A DNA stretch of 64,000 nt from JAKAWQ01 sp035509315 (GCA_035509315.1 DATJLS010000059.1:1-64000), one strand, 5' to 3'. Shown: positions 43,211 through 52,227, counted from the first letter of the stretch. A program made the numbers and translations. The notes: generated by a model not told the origin, from the sequence alone.

Positions 43211-44041
43211 TCAGTGAGGCGCTTCGGCGTAGGCGAGTTCTTGGGCGGTGTTCTTGCTGAGATCAGCCTTCAAAAAGGCCTCCGATTCTGGCAGCGCCAG
43301 ATGGAAGTCGGTGAGCGCCTCGACCCTGAGGCGGAGAGGACCGGCCGCGACATCGAGCAGATGTCCGCCATGCTGCCGGTCATCCGACAGAAAGTGGAAG
43401 TGATAGCCCGGGACGCTGAAGGCACTGGAGAAGCCGGGCGACCAAAGTCCGACCAATGTTCCGGCGATATCCTTGAAGGTGAACTCTGTCTGCGCCTTCG
43501 TGGCATCGACCAGGCGCGTGCCCGGATCAGGGGGATTGACGGCACGAGTCCGCAGGCGATCGAACTGTCCGTCCAGCCGAACCGCATAGAAGATATTGCC
43601 GGACTTCCGGTATCGGTCGCATTCCTGCTGCAACGCCTCGAAGCCTGCCAGGGCGGGTGTCCGCACATCGACATCTGGAGCGAACCGGGTCACCACCGCG
43701 AAGGGTGCGCCCGCGTCTGGCGCCGCTTCAGAGACACGCCCAGTGCCCTGAACCTGATAGACTTTGCCGTCGAGAACGACCATCTCGCCGTCCAGGTTGG
43801 AGAATGTGCCGACCCCGAAGTCGCCATGATCCAGAATGGACCTGACATCGACCTCGCGGTCATACACGCCGGCGACCAAAGCTCCAGACGTTGAGACCTG
43901 AAACAAGGTATGGACCGAGAGGCCGAGGTATTGCGCCAGCGCTTTCGTGACCACCGACGCCGCCGTACCGCCGGCGCGCTTGACTTCGGCGTCGAGCGCC
44001 GACTTCAGGGATCCGGGGAAGGAAACCGTTAGCTCCGCCAT
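43211..44041 (-). CDS. alsD: alpha-acetolactate decarboxylase with N-terminal RHH-like domain
   Basis: Converts acetolactate to acetoin. Residues from about 50 on are the AlsD/BudA domain: LFQVSTSGALVAGVYDREVD, LDHGDFGVGTFSNLDGEMVV, then GYHFHFLSDDRQHGGHLLDV with the zinc His residues. Residues 1-45 (MAELTVSFPGSLKSALDAEV, KRAGGTAASVVTKALAQYLG) have the beta-helix-helix pattern of ribbon-helix-helix (CopG/ParD-like) domains, absent from the classical Bacillus and Klebsiella enzymes. I start at ATG 44041; further upstream frame is unlikely. Co-operonic with alsS and divergent from a LysR gene. Confidence 0.92.
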   Translation of the reverse strand: MAELTVSFPGSLKSALDAEVKRAGGTAASVVTKALAQYLGLSVHTLFQVSTSGALVAGVYDREVDVRSILDHGDFGVGTFSNLDGEMVVLDGKVYQVQGTGRVSEAAPDAGAPFAVVTRFAPDVDVRTPALAGFEALQQECDRYRKSGNIFYAVRLDGQFDRLRTRAVNPPDPGTRLVDATKAQTEFTFKDIAGTLVGLWSPGFSSAFSVPGYHFHFLSDDRQHGGHLLDVAAGPLRLRVEALTDFHLALPESEAFLKADLSKNTAQELAYAEAPH

Positions 44042-44189
44042 AGGTCCTCGCGATAGAAATGATGAGCCGTCTTCACTTGGGGCGCCGACAGGTGGGGTAT
44101 TGGCCTGCGATGCGGAGCAATCTGGTTGCACTGTCCTCGGAGGCCACCGCCATCGGGGGTTTCCGCCGGAACGCCAATTTCACGGGCGT

Positions 44190-44209
44190 AATGCCGTCCC
44201 TCCGGCATT
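44190..44209. promoter_or_regulatory. dyad AATGCCG-N6-CGGCATT in the alsD/lysR intergenic region
   Basis: A perfect 7-bp inverted repeat with a 6-bp spacer in the 312-bp region between the divergent alsD and LysR genes, 149 bp from the alsD start and 145 bp from the LysR start. Position and symmetry make it a good candidate for a LysR-type binding site that controls both directions. It does not match the strict T-N11-A core exactly. Confidence 0.45.
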
Positions 44210-44353
44210 GTGGAGTCAAGCGCAGACGATGAGTCGGGAACTCTTCGGGAGACAACCATATGTGCGACCTCGATGAGGGGTCAATGAGGTCCATGACAGT
44301 ATTCTCTGCTTTTTTTCGATTGCCCGGGCGGATTTCTGGAGCGTCAAAACAAG

Positions 44354-45259
44354 ATGAATGACGTGGATCCGTTTGACCTTGCCCAGGTCCGCGCTTTCGA
44401 TGCCGTAGCCCGCTTGCGGAGCTTCACTCGCGCCGCGGCGACGCTCGGGACGGCACAATCGTCTGTAAGCCAGCAAGTTCGGCGGCTGGAGGCGAAGCTC
44501 GGCCAGGACCTCCTGGCGCGGAGCACACGCAATGTGGAGCTGACGCCCGCCGGCGAGGCGATGCTTGTCTATTCGCGATCCATGCTGTCGCTTGCAGACC
44601 GGGCAAGACAGCAGCTCGCGCGTCCTCCGCTTGAGGGCTCGCTTCGTCTCGGCCTGGTCGAGGACTTCGCAACAGCAAGGCTCGCCACTGTCTTGAGCAT
44701 TTTCAGAAAGCAGCACCCGCGGCTGGAGCTCACCTTCTCGACAGGCTTGAATTATACCTTGTTTGAAGCCCTCGATTCTCAGGAGCTTGACGTAGTGCTT
44801 GCCAAAAGGCCTATTGGCAATCGTCGCGGAAATCTGGTCTTCGTCGAAGCTCTGGTGTGGGTTGGAGATCCCAACCTTGTCGAACCTAACCGTTACGTCC
44901 CCCTCGTCACCTATCCCGCACCAAGCGACACCCGTGATGTCATTCTGCAAGCACTGAAAGACGCCGGCTACACCTGGAATGTTGTTGTTCAAAGCACGGG
45001 CCTGTTCGGACAGGCCGCTGCGGTGCAGGCCGGACTGGGGGTAGGTGTTTTCACGTCTCATTTCGTTCCACAAGGCCTGGTGGAACTCCCGGCAGATATA
45101 GGGCTGCCGAAGCTCCCGCCCTTGGAGTACGTTATTGATTTGGCGGCGGGTGAAAAGAGCGATGCGCTAACGTTCTTTGTGGACGCCCTCACCGGCGTAG
45201 CACGACAGATGGCCACTTCCGGTGGAGGTGACAGTCCACAAGCGGTAGCGCGATCCTGA
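44354..45259 (+). CDS. LysR-family regulator, AlsR-like by position
   Basis: The N-terminal winged helix has FDAVARLRSFTRAAATLGTA, then QSSVSQQVRRLEAKLGQDLL and LTPAGEAMLVYSRSML. The effector domain follows: GSLRLGLVEDFATARLATVL, QELDVVLAKRP and LEYVIDLAAGEKSDALTFFV. Total 301 residues. It is divergent from alsD-alsS, the same layout as alsR with alsSD in Bacillus, so control of acetoin synthesis by acetate or low pH is plausible (inference from analogy). Confidence 0.9.
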   Translation: MNDVDPFDLAQVRAFDAVARLRSFTRAAATLGTAQSSVSQQVRRLEAKLGQDLLARSTRNVELTPAGEAMLVYSRSMLSLADRARQQLARPPLEGSLRLGLVEDFATARLATVLSIFRKQHPRLELTFSTGLNYTLFEALDSQELDVVLAKRPIGNRRGNLVFVEALVWVGDPNLVEPNRYVPLVTYPAPSDTRDVILQALKDAGYTWNVVVQSTGLFGQAAAVQAGLGVGVFTSHFVPQGLVELPADIGLPKLPPLEYVIDLAAGEKSDALTFFVDALTGVARQMATSGGGDSPQAVARS

Positions 45260-45419
45260 AGAGAACCGCCAGATACTCCACGATCTATTGCCTGGCATCG
45301 CCAATGTCCCGCCGTTCCCCGAGGAGCACGCTCGTCCGACGCTGGACTTGGTGCGCGAGTTCGCATCGGATACGAACGCAACCGTCGGTGAAATTCATAA
45401 ACACCGTGGGGCGTCATGA
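45249..45419 (+). pseudogene. C-terminal fragment of an unidentified protein, no start
   Basis: Just after the LysR stop, in another frame, an open stretch of 56 codons follows an in-frame TAG. It reads RDPEENRQILHDLLPGIANV, PPFPEEHARPTLDLVREFAS and DTNATVGEIHKHRGAS before TGA. The composition is protein-like and there is no start codon or ribosome site, so it looks like the tail of a lost gene. Its stop lies inside the R1 repeat copy at 45410-45463. Family not recognised. Confidence 0.35.
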
Positions 45420-45463
45420 CCGATGGCCGAATCGCGAAGATCTGAATCACACGAGAAACAATG
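45410..45463 (-). repeat. R1 dispersed intergenic repeat, inverted copy
   Basis: Read on the minus strand this 54-nt segment matches the copies at 35642 and 59911, with two 1-nt gaps: ATTGTTTCTCGTGTGATTCA, then the conserved CGGTCATGACGCC end. It lies directly beside an R2 copy (45480-45588) downstream of the LysR gene. Confidence 0.55.
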
Positions 45464-45479
45464 ACCGAGTACGGATGGG

Positions 45480-45588
45480 CAGGCGCCGCCGATCTCATCC
45501 CGGTCCAGATTTGTCCTCTCGGCCAATTTCATGACTTTCCCTTGGGCTTTGGCAGACCGCTTCGTTTGATCCGCCAGAAGCCGTATCG
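45480..45588 (-). repeat. R2 dispersed intergenic repeat, inverted copy
   Basis: On the minus strand: AGCGGTCTGCCAAAGCCCAA, then a segment ending CATGAAATTGGCCGAGAGGA and ACAAATCTGGACCGGGATGA. This matches 59997-60065 nearly base for base over about 70 nt. It fills the gap between the convergent LysR and pqiA genes. Confidence 0.65.
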
Positions 45589-45598
45589 ATCCAGAAAC

Positions 45599-46876
45599 TC
45601 AGGCCCGCGCCGCGGCGGCGTCCCACATCAGGCGGGGGTCGAAGGTTTCGGCAGCGAGCATGGTGAGGATGACAACCGCACAGAAGGAGACCGCGCCGAT
45701 CCCGGGATCGATCGTCACGAGCGCGCCGAATTGCACGAGGGCCCCGAGCAGGGATTCCATGAAGATGTCGATCATCGACCAGCGGCCGATGAATTCGACG
45801 AAGGCGAAGAGATGAGTACGTTCGCGCAGCCACCCCGTCGCGCCGAATTGCGTGCAGAGAAGCATCGCCCCAAGGCTGGCGAGCTTGAGCAGCGGGATCG
45901 CGATGGAGGCCGTGAAGACCAGCGCGGCAAGCGGCCATTGGCGCGCATCGATCAATTCGCGCACGCCGCCGAGGATGGTGCTCGGAGCACCCGCGCCGAG
46001 CTGGATCACGGTGAGCACCGGGAAATAATTCGCCGGAATGTACAGGATGATGGCACTGATCACGAACGCCCAGGTGCGCGTGATGCTGTTCGGCTTGCGC
46101 CGGTGCAGGGCCGAGCCGCAGCGCGGGCAATATGATGGCCCCTCCTCCTGCGGCGTGCTGACAAGCTCACAGGAATGGCAGGCGAGCGCCGCAGGGCCAA
46201 ATATGTGACTGGATGTGAGGCGGGATAGCGGGGCTGCATCGGCAAGACCCTTGCGCGCCATCTCCTCCCACACATCCTGCGCGTCGAGCTCCGAATCGAG
46301 CCAGAACATGACGAAGGCAAGCGCCATCAGGGAAATGAGCGCGGGGCCGGCCGTGATCGTGACGAGCGCCTGAAGTTTCACATAAGCAACAAAAGCGCCG
46401 AGCAGCAAAACCTCGCTCATCGACCATGGCGTGAGCTTGCGGACGAAAAGAAACACGCGGCGGATATGGCGCGGCGGATTGCGCGTCTGAAGCAGGCCGA
46501 GCGCATAGACGGTGCCGGCAAGCTTCGCCAGAGGCGCAAGCAGGCTCGTGAAGATGACCGCGACAGAAAGGCTGAACATTCCGCGCCGCTCGAGCTCCAG
46601 CGGGCCGGAGACGAGATCGGCATGATGGACGATGCCGGCGGTTTGCACCGTCATCATCGTCGCGGTGGCAGTCACGCCAAGCAGGACGAGAGCCGCACAG
46701 GCCAATGCGAAAGCGTGCTCGATCGTGTTGCGGCGATGGCCGCGCAGGACCGTTCCGCAGCGGACGCAGCGCGCAAGCATCCCCCGAGCGAGCGGCGAGA
46801 CAAGCTGGCGGAGCCCGCACCCGTGACACTCGTGGAGCGTCGCAGCGCCCCCCTCGGCAAGCCCGCTTTCGCTCAT
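45599..46876 (-). CDS. pqiA: paraquat-inducible protein A (LetA/PqiA family)
   Basis: A 425-residue inner-membrane protein with two copies of the PqiA domain. Each is preceded by a zinc-ribbon-like Cys cluster (CHGCGLRQL...CVRCGTVL and CHSCEL...CPRCGSAL) and followed by about four membrane spans (for example EHAFALACAALVLLGVTATA and FVISAIILYIPANYFPVLTV). PqiA/LetA proteins work with MCE proteins in lipid transport between membranes. It overlaps pqiB by 4 bp (46873-46876). Confidence 0.92.
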   Translation of the reverse strand: MSESGLAEGGAATLHECHGCGLRQLVSPLARGMLARCVRCGTVLRGHRRNTIEHAFALACAALVLLGVTATATMMTVQTAGIVHHADLVSGPLELERRGMFSLSVAVIFTSLLAPLAKLAGTVYALGLLQTRNPPRHIRRVFLFVRKLTPWSMSEVLLLGAFVAYVKLQALVTITAGPALISLMALAFVMFWLDSELDAQDVWEEMARKGLADAAPLSRLTSSHIFGPAALACHSCELVSTPQEEGPSYCPRCGSALHRRKPNSITRTWAFVISAIILYIPANYFPVLTVIQLGAGAPSTILGGVRELIDARQWPLAALVFTASIAIPLLKLASLGAMLLCTQFGATGWLRERTHLFAFVEFIGRWSMIDIFMESLLGALVQFGALVTIDPGIGAVSFCAVVILTMLAAETFDPRLMWDAAAARA

Positions 46877-48558
46877 TGCGCGGCCGCGGCCCCGGCGCGG
46901 CCGCTGATCAGCGCGTTGGGCTCCTGGGTGAGAAGATCGGAAAGCGCACGGACGGATTGCAGGACATCGTTCGTCTGGAGAAGCAGCCGATCGAGATCAC
47001 GATAGAATTTCGAGTTCTCGCCATAGCCGCTATCGGCGGAAGCGACGAGCATGGTGGTGCGGGCGAGCAGGGTTCTCAGGTCCTGGGCAATGGCGGGAAG
47101 ATCGGCCAGGGTTGGGCTGATGCCCTGGTCGAGCTTCTGGATGGCGTGCTGGGCGCTTGCCAGCGTGGCCTGGAGGGAGGTGAGCGAATCGCGGAGTGCG
47201 TAGCCGTTGGCCATGGCGTTGAGGCCGGCGAGCGTAGCGTTCAAATTCTCGCCGATCTGCTCGAAAGGCATGCGGTTGATCTTGTCGAGCAAGGCCGCCG
47301 CGGATTGGGTGATCCCGCTCAGCGAACCGGGACTCGTCGGCACGACGATCGCGCCGTCCTCGGTGCGGACGGTGGCGGGCGAAGCATTGGGGACGAAGAC
47401 GAGCGCGATCTCCTGCTGGCCGGTGAGGAGGTTGGCGGTCGCGAGCTGGGCGCGCATGCCGCGATTGACGAGGATCTGCGCGTTTCTGAGCGGTCCTCGC
47501 TTCGTGGCTTCGGCACTCATGGCGATCCGTTCCGGCTGGACGTCGAAATGCACCGGCACCTCCAGAGCGTCCTTCTCCGGATTGTAGCGAAGGTCGACCG
47601 ATGTGACCTCGCCGATGCGAATCCCGAGCATCGTGACGGGCGCGCCGGGGGCGAGGCCGGCGACGGAGCCCTCAAAATAGGCGACGAGGGAGACATGGCG
47701 GTGGAAAGCGGCGGAATCCGCGGCATCCTCGCTCGCATAAAGGGGGAAGACCTCGTTCTCGGCGGCGAGCGGCGTCTTCAGCGCCTCCTCGGGCGTATCG
47801 AAGGCGATGCCGCCGAGCAGGACCGCGCGCAGCGATTCGACATTGAGCCGGATACCGGTGGCGCCGAGCGTGACCGAGGCACCAGAAGCGTTCCAGAAGC
47901 GAGAATCCTCATGCACATAGCTGTCGAACGGGGCGCGAACGAAGGCGTGCACCGTGACGTTCTCGGCCATCTGGCCGAGATCCCAGCCGAGAACGGTGCC
48001 GACATCGAGGCCGCGATAGAAGACCGGCGAGCCGGGATTGAGCGAACCGACACGGTCCGCCTTGAGAAGGAAGGTATGGCCGGGAATATCGGATTGCAGG
48101 ACTGGCGGATTCTCAAGGCCGGTGAAATGAAGCTCGGGTCGGCCGGATTTGCTGGAAGGCAGGATCTGGATGTAGGAGCCGGAGAGAATCGTCTCGAATC
48201 CGGAGAGATTGCCAGCGAAAAGCCGCGGCTTGACCACCCAGAACTGCGCCCTGTTGGTCAGAAGCCGGGTGGCATCGCGGTTCATGCGCGCGGCGACGAC
48301 GACGTGCGTATAGTCCGGCGCGAGCGTGATGCTCTGCACCGTGCCGAGCGGGATGTCCTTGAAACGGACCTGCGATTGGCCGGCGGTGAGCCCCTCGGCG
48401 CTTTGGAACGTGATGGTGATGAGCGGGCCGCGCTTGGAAAGCGTGTCCCAGGCAAGCCAGAGAGCGATCAGCAGCGTGATCGCCGGGATGATCCAGATGA
48501 CGGACACGCGCCGGCGGCGCGTGAGCTCGGCGGTTGGCGGCGGGCTATGCTCGGACAA
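46873..48558 (-). CDS. pqiB: MCE-domain protein PqiB
   Basis: A 561-residue protein with one N-terminal membrane span (VIWIIPAITLLIALWLAWDT) and three MCE/MlaD repeats. These start near GPLITITFQSAEGLTAGQSQ, at about residues 155-180 (HTFLLKADRVGSLNPGSPVF) and at about 280-310 (VAYFEGSVAGLAPGAPVTML). Long C-terminal helices follow, as in the syringe-like PqiB. It would form a lipid channel across the periplasm. The third gene of the enteric operon, pqiC (a lipoprotein), is not found next to it here. Confidence 0.92.
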   Translation of the reverse strand: MSEHSPPPTAELTRRRRVSVIWIIPAITLLIALWLAWDTLSKRGPLITITFQSAEGLTAGQSQVRFKDIPLGTVQSITLAPDYTHVVVAARMNRDATRLLTNRAQFWVVKPRLFAGNLSGFETILSGSYIQILPSSKSGRPELHFTGLENPPVLQSDIPGHTFLLKADRVGSLNPGSPVFYRGLDVGTVLGWDLGQMAENVTVHAFVRAPFDSYVHEDSRFWNASGASVTLGATGIRLNVESLRAVLLGGIAFDTPEEALKTPLAAENEVFPLYASEDAADSAAFHRHVSLVAYFEGSVAGLAPGAPVTMLGIRIGEVTSVDLRYNPEKDALEVPVHFDVQPERIAMSAEATKRGPLRNAQILVNRGMRAQLATANLLTGQQEIALVFVPNASPATVRTEDGAIVVPTSPGSLSGITQSAAALLDKINRMPFEQIGENLNATLAGLNAMANGYALRDSLTSLQATLASAQHAIQKLDQGISPTLADLPAIAQDLRTLLARTTMLVASADSGYGENSKFYRDLDRLLLQTNDVLQSVRALSDLLTQEPNALISGRAGAAAAQ

Positions 48559-48680
48559 GGGCGCTCAGAGACCTTTTGAAAATGTGCTGTGGTGGGTCGG
48601 TTGGTTCCAGGTTGGGGGCGCCGCAGGCGCCGACCGGCGTGGCTTCCGAGAACCGGAGCGGAGCGGCCTTGAGATCAATC

Positions 48681-48745
48681 TGACTCTGGCGGAGACGGAC
48701 TCCGCCAGAGTCATGAAATTGATCGCCAAACAGACCTGGCCGTGA
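48681..48745 (+). repeat. strong hairpin joined to an R2-like repeat
   Basis: TGACTCTGGCGGAG (48681-48694) and CTCCGCCAGAGTCA (48700-48713) form a perfect 14-bp stem with a 5-nt loop. The right arm runs into CATGAAATTGATCGCCAAAC, which is the R2 core seen at 60026. The outer flanks (GATCAATC/GATTGATC-like) lengthen the dyad with mismatches. It lies in the 248-bp gap between pqiB and the exported-protein gene, so it could end transcription of the upstream minus-strand gene or be a mobile palindrome. Confidence 0.65.
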
Positions 48746-48806
48746 GCACCGGAAGTGCAGAAAGACGCGTCGGACGACCGCCACGGTGGCATTTCCAAAT
48801 GGTCTC

Positions 48807-49439
48807 TCAGAACCAGCTTTTGGGCGCGGGCTTGATGCTGATCGCCAGCGCGTCGCTGATGACCGCAGTGACCGTATCGCCCACATGCAGCTGCGACAGA
48901 TGCGCCGCGCGCGCCGGATCCGTGATCTCGACCGTATAGACCCCGCCGCCACCCGCCGGGATGAGATCGACACTGTTGGCCGCGAGATCAATGCCGACCA
49001 CGAGGCCGCTTACCTTGACCACGCGCACCCCGATGCCGCCCGGAGCCTCGGCCGGGCGCGCAAGCAACGCTTCAACCGAATCCGGAGGTGGCGGGGCACC
49101 GCCGCTCGATTGCGGCGCCGAGACGAAGAAGCCGACGGAACGGTAATATTGTACACTTACCGTATCGCCGGGCTTGAGCAGCTCGAGCCGCACGGTGGGA
49201 CCGGCGATGACTCGAACCGGGCTTCCCCCGCGGCCGACGAGCACCACCTCGCGCGTGGCGGGATCGATCGAACGGATCTTGGCCGCGAAGCTCACCGCCG
49301 CCGATGGTGGAATGATATTCTCGAGCTTCGGATTGGCCTGCGCCAGGGCGGGACGAGGCAAGAGGCCGGGCGCGAGCAAAGCGGTCAGCGCGATGATGGC
49401 GGCAGCCGCTTCAATGTGCAGGCGTCTTGAAGGTTTCAC
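48807..49439 (-). CDS. exported protein of unknown function
   Basis: A 210-residue protein with a Sec-type signal peptide (hydrophobic core IIALTALLAPGLLPRPALAQ). The mature part contains two similar beta-rich segments: SIDPATREVVLVG with GPTVRLELLKPGDTVSVQYY, and GIDLAANSVDLIP with TVEITDPARAAHLSQLHVGD. This suggests two OB-like or barrel-type repeats of a kind seen in small periplasmic proteins. No catalytic motif is evident. It is 248 bp upstream of pqiB on the same strand with a hairpin in between, so it is probably a separate transcript. Confidence 0.75.
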   Translation of the reverse strand: MKPSRRLHIEAAAAIIALTALLAPGLLPRPALAQANPKLENIIPPSAAVSFAAKIRSIDPATREVVLVGRGGSPVRVIAGPTVRLELLKPGDTVSVQYYRSVGFFVSAPQSSGGAPPPPDSVEALLARPAEAPGGIGVRVVKVSGLVVGIDLAANSVDLIPAGGGGVYTVEITDPARAAHLSQLHVGDTVTAVISDALAISIKPAPKSWF

Positions 49440-49850
49440 ACCGAGCTCCTTACGTTGCCCCGTTCCGGGGAAGAGAGGAATCCCCCTTTTCCCCCTCGCT
49501 CGTCAACTGAACTGGCCGCGCGCCGTCCCCGTGGCCCGAGCGTGCTGAGCGACCGAATCCCCACCGGGTCGCGGCGCCATGTGCTCGCCGGCCGGAAGGG
49601 CCGGCTTCCAGCCGTTCCCGGGCGAGGCCTTGCACCCGCTCTTCCATCGAACCCGCGATGAAGCGGGAGAGGAATTTCTTATTTGGCGGGCCTCTCCCGC
49701 TTGCCCGCGATTTTCCCCGGATACCGAAATACACGGGGATGGAAGGGGCTTTTCAAAGAGCGCTTCCCATCGGCTGCAGCCAAGAGAGCGATTGCGTCTA
49801 AGCAACAACTCTCCTGGCGGCGGAGATCGGTGGATGACTTCCATCACCCC
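49440..49850. other. 411-bp intergenic region with a 12-bp-stem hairpin
   Basis: No supported gene. AAGCGGGAGAGG (49661-49672) and CCTCTCCCGCTT (49691-49702) are a perfect 12-bp inverted repeat around an 18-nt loop. It lies between two minus-strand genes, downstream of the OmpA-like gene and upstream of the exported-protein gene, so it can be a terminator without a T tract or a regulatory stem in the leader of the latter. Confidence 0.5.
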
Positions 49851-50396
49851 TCAGCTTGCAGGGGGCGCAAGCTCGAGCTCGACACGCCGGTTCTGCGCCC
49901 GGCCTTGCGGTGTGTCATTCGATGCCACCGGATCGGCTTCGCCGTATCCATGAGCAGAGATGAGGCTTGGATTCACCCCTTGCGAGATCAGATACTGCAT
50001 GACGTTTTCGGCGCGCTTCTGTGACAGGATCTGGTTCGAGGTGATTCCCTGCGCCTGCAGGGCCGGCCCCACGGGCACATTGTCAGTATAGCCATTCACC
50101 AGGAGATGTTCCGTCTGCGTCGGCGCCAGCTTCTTCGCGAACTTGGCGATGATCTGCTGGCCCGCCGCCGACATCTGCCAGCCCCCCGAAGGGAAGAGAA
50201 GATCACTGTTGACGGTATATTTGATCGCCCCCCGCAACCGCTCGATCTGCGCCTGGTCGGCTGCGACCTGCTGCTGAAGCTGTTGATTCTGCGTCTTGAG
50301 GGCATCGTAATCGCTCTGCGGGACTCCGCAGGCGGCAAGCGCGAACGGGGCCATCAGTGAAAGCAGCATGGCGCTCTGCTTGACTTTGCCTGTCAT
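49851..50396 (-). CDS. OmpA-family lipoprotein
   Basis: A 181-residue lipoprotein: signal peptide LLSLMAPFALAACGVP (lipobox AAC), a coiled-coil stretch of about 35 residues (DALKTQNQQLQQQVAADQAQ), then an OmpA C-terminal domain. That domain has VNSDLLFPSGGWQMSAAGQQ, LLVNGYTDNVPVGPALQAQG, the peptidoglycan-contact NQILSQKRAENVMQYLISQG and GYGEADPVASNDTPQGRAQN-RRVEL. It would tie the outer membrane to the cell wall, as in MotB/YiaD-like proteins. I use ATG 50396; a longer frame lacks the signal peptide. Confidence 0.9.
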   Translation of the reverse strand: MTGKVKQSAMLLSLMAPFALAACGVPQSDYDALKTQNQQLQQQVAADQAQIERLRGAIKYTVNSDLLFPSGGWQMSAAGQQIIAKFAKKLAPTQTEHLLVNGYTDNVPVGPALQAQGITSNQILSQKRAENVMQYLISQGVNPSLISAHGYGEADPVASNDTPQGRAQNRRVELELAPPAS

Positions 50397-50631
50397 TGTT
50401 TTTGACTTTCCTTGGTTGACAAAAGAGACGGCACGAACGAGGGAGGATCCCTCAAGGTCGGGACTCGCAGAATGATCCATGTCAGGCCCTTCGAAGGCCT
50501 TCGGGACCGACGAGCTCCGAAAACCACGGTTTTCTCTTCTCATTCCGGGCCGGGGATGACCGGATCTCAGGCCGCAACGATTCCGTACGTCTTGCTCTGC
50601 GATTGCCGGTCTCATCACCGCCTCCGGTATT

Positions 50632-52227
50632 TCACTCCCCGGGCTCGATCTCGCCCGGCCGCCAGGTCTTGTCGTAAAACGCCTCCAACGGACCATAGAG
50701 CCGGAGGATCACGTTCCAGCCCTGGCCCGGCACTGTCTGGATCCAGTTCATCTTCTTGCCGGGCGGCGCTCTCGGGCCGAAATAAGCGTCAACCGACCCG
50801 TCCGGATTGATCTTCAGGCCTTTCGTCTGGCTGCTGATACTGGGGAATTGCTGGTCGGTCTGCAACATCGAGCGTGTCTGGTTGCTGTAGAGGATGACCG
50901 ACCAGAAGTCCTTGACCGGAATATTGGCTGGCAGGTGCAGCCTGTAACTCTTGCCGCCATCGAGCGCGTCGCCGTTGGCATCGACGAACGCAGCCATGTA
51001 CTGCGAGCCGACGCCAACCACCCTTGTATCCATGGCCGGCGTCACACCCGTCGCATAGAAGAAGAAGCCCGCATACGCGTTCAGCAGCAGCGCGCCGTTC
51101 TCCTCGAACTTATAGCCACCGATGAATCCAAGACGCCACGCGCTGTTCGGGTACCAGTATCCGTCCGGCGTCCGCCAACGATACATGATCGCGCGCGCCG
51201 TCGCGTCACCCACCGCAGCTGCCTCCGTCAGGATCCTCTTCATTCGGGCATCGGGCGCGAAGGCTTTCCCCTTGTCGATGCCGATGGCGTTCCAGAAGCC
51301 GAGCGTCGTTGCGTCAACCGTGTCTGTCGGCTCCTCCTGCACGACCTGGTTGAGCGACTCCCAGAATCGATAGTCCGCAGGCGCGATCATGTTGAGCGGC
51401 TTGCCCGACATATCGACGAAGTTTGGCTCCGGAGGGCTGGCGGCCTGGGACAGAGGATAGATCCTGGTAAATTTTTTGACCGCATCGACACCGGGCTTCG
51501 GGTCCCCATCGACTAGGAAGGTGCGCCACGGGACCCAGACGCTGAAGGTCGCCGGACGCAGCAGAAAATAGTCGCCGGGCACGTCGCCCCGATAGCCAGG
51601 CGGCAAGAGGAGATACTTGCCGCCCTTTCCCCGGTCGGGCCCGGTGATGCCGACATCGCTCACCCATTGGTACCACATGTCGTCGATCCCGCCGAGCACC
51701 TTCGGCGGCACCTCGAGCACCAGCGGACCACCGCGCAGGTCGAGCCAGATCCACGTGTAGGGCGTGTTGTCATTGGCCGTGAGCTCCACCGCGCGCGAAT
51801 CGACCATCGTCTCCCAGATCGGCACGGTCACGTTCGCCGGCCCGATCGAAAGCGTGGCGGCCCGATTCCCCACCTGATTCACCACTGGCAGCGCCAGCAG
51901 ATATGCCTGCACGGCGCGCTGGAAATCGAGATTGTCGTAAAGCTTGTCCGTGCTCGCCTTGTCCGGAAGACCATCGAGGAAATTCAGCGTGCCGAAACGC
52001 GTTTCTAACTTGTCAGGGACGGCGACGCCCGGCGGCTGCGGCGTCGCGTATGTATATTCTGCTGCCGGGATCGTGGTGGTTTGCGCTGCTGCCGCCGGAA
52101 CTACGGCGCCCGCAAGCGCCCCGACCATGGCCGCGCGGCGCGAGACGAGCACGGGAACTCCGTCAGAAGGATGCCCCCCCTCCGAACCTGGCGCCGCAGC
52201 GGTGATTCTTTCCACTCCCGTCGTCAT
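50632..52227 (-). CDS. DUF1254/DUF1214 domain protein, exported
   Basis: A 531-residue protein. A Tat-type leader (VSRRAAMVGALAGAVVPAAA) is followed by a DUF1254 domain (LDFQRAVQAYLLALPVVNQV, NDNTPYTWIWLDLRGGPLVL, GKYLLLPPGYRGDVPGDYFL) and a C-terminal DUF1214 domain (RLHLPANIPVKDFWSVILYS, SMLQTDQQFPSISSQTKGLK). The function of this pair is unsettled; it is common beside sulfatases and in hydrocarbon- or steroid-using bacteria. I start at ATG 52227, 9 nt after AAGGAG. It lies close behind the arylsulfatase gene and is probably in the same operon. Confidence 0.85.
   Translation of the reverse strand: MTTGVERITAAAPGSEGGHPSDGVPVLVSRRAAMVGALAGAVVPAAAAQTTTIPAAEYTYATPQPPGVAVPDKLETRFGTLNFLDGLPDKASTDKLYDNLDFQRAVQAYLLALPVVNQVGNRAATLSIGPANVTVPIWETMVDSRAVELTANDNTPYTWIWLDLRGGPLVLEVPPKVLGGIDDMWYQWVSDVGITGPDRGKGGKYLLLPPGYRGDVPGDYFLLRPATFSVWVPWRTFLVDGDPKPGVDAVKKFTRIYPLSQAASPPEPNFVDMSGKPLNMIAPADYRFWESLNQVVQEEPTDTVDATTLGFWNAIGIDKGKAFAPDARMKRILTEAAAVGDATARAIMYRWRTPDGYWYPNSAWRLGFIGGYKFEENGALLLNAYAGFFFYATGVTPAMDTRVVGVGSQYMAAFVDANGDALDGGKSYRLHLPANIPVKDFWSVILYSNQTRSMLQTDQQFPSISSQTKGLKINPDGSVDAYFGPRAPPGKKMNWIQTVPGQGWNVILRLYGPLEAFYDKTWRPGEIEPGE

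Noticed and set aside
48559..48806. A pqiC-like lipoprotein gene beside pqiB
   Set aside because: The region contains a hairpin and an R2-like repeat; no lipobox or coding frame is present, and the next gene upstream encodes an unrelated exported protein.
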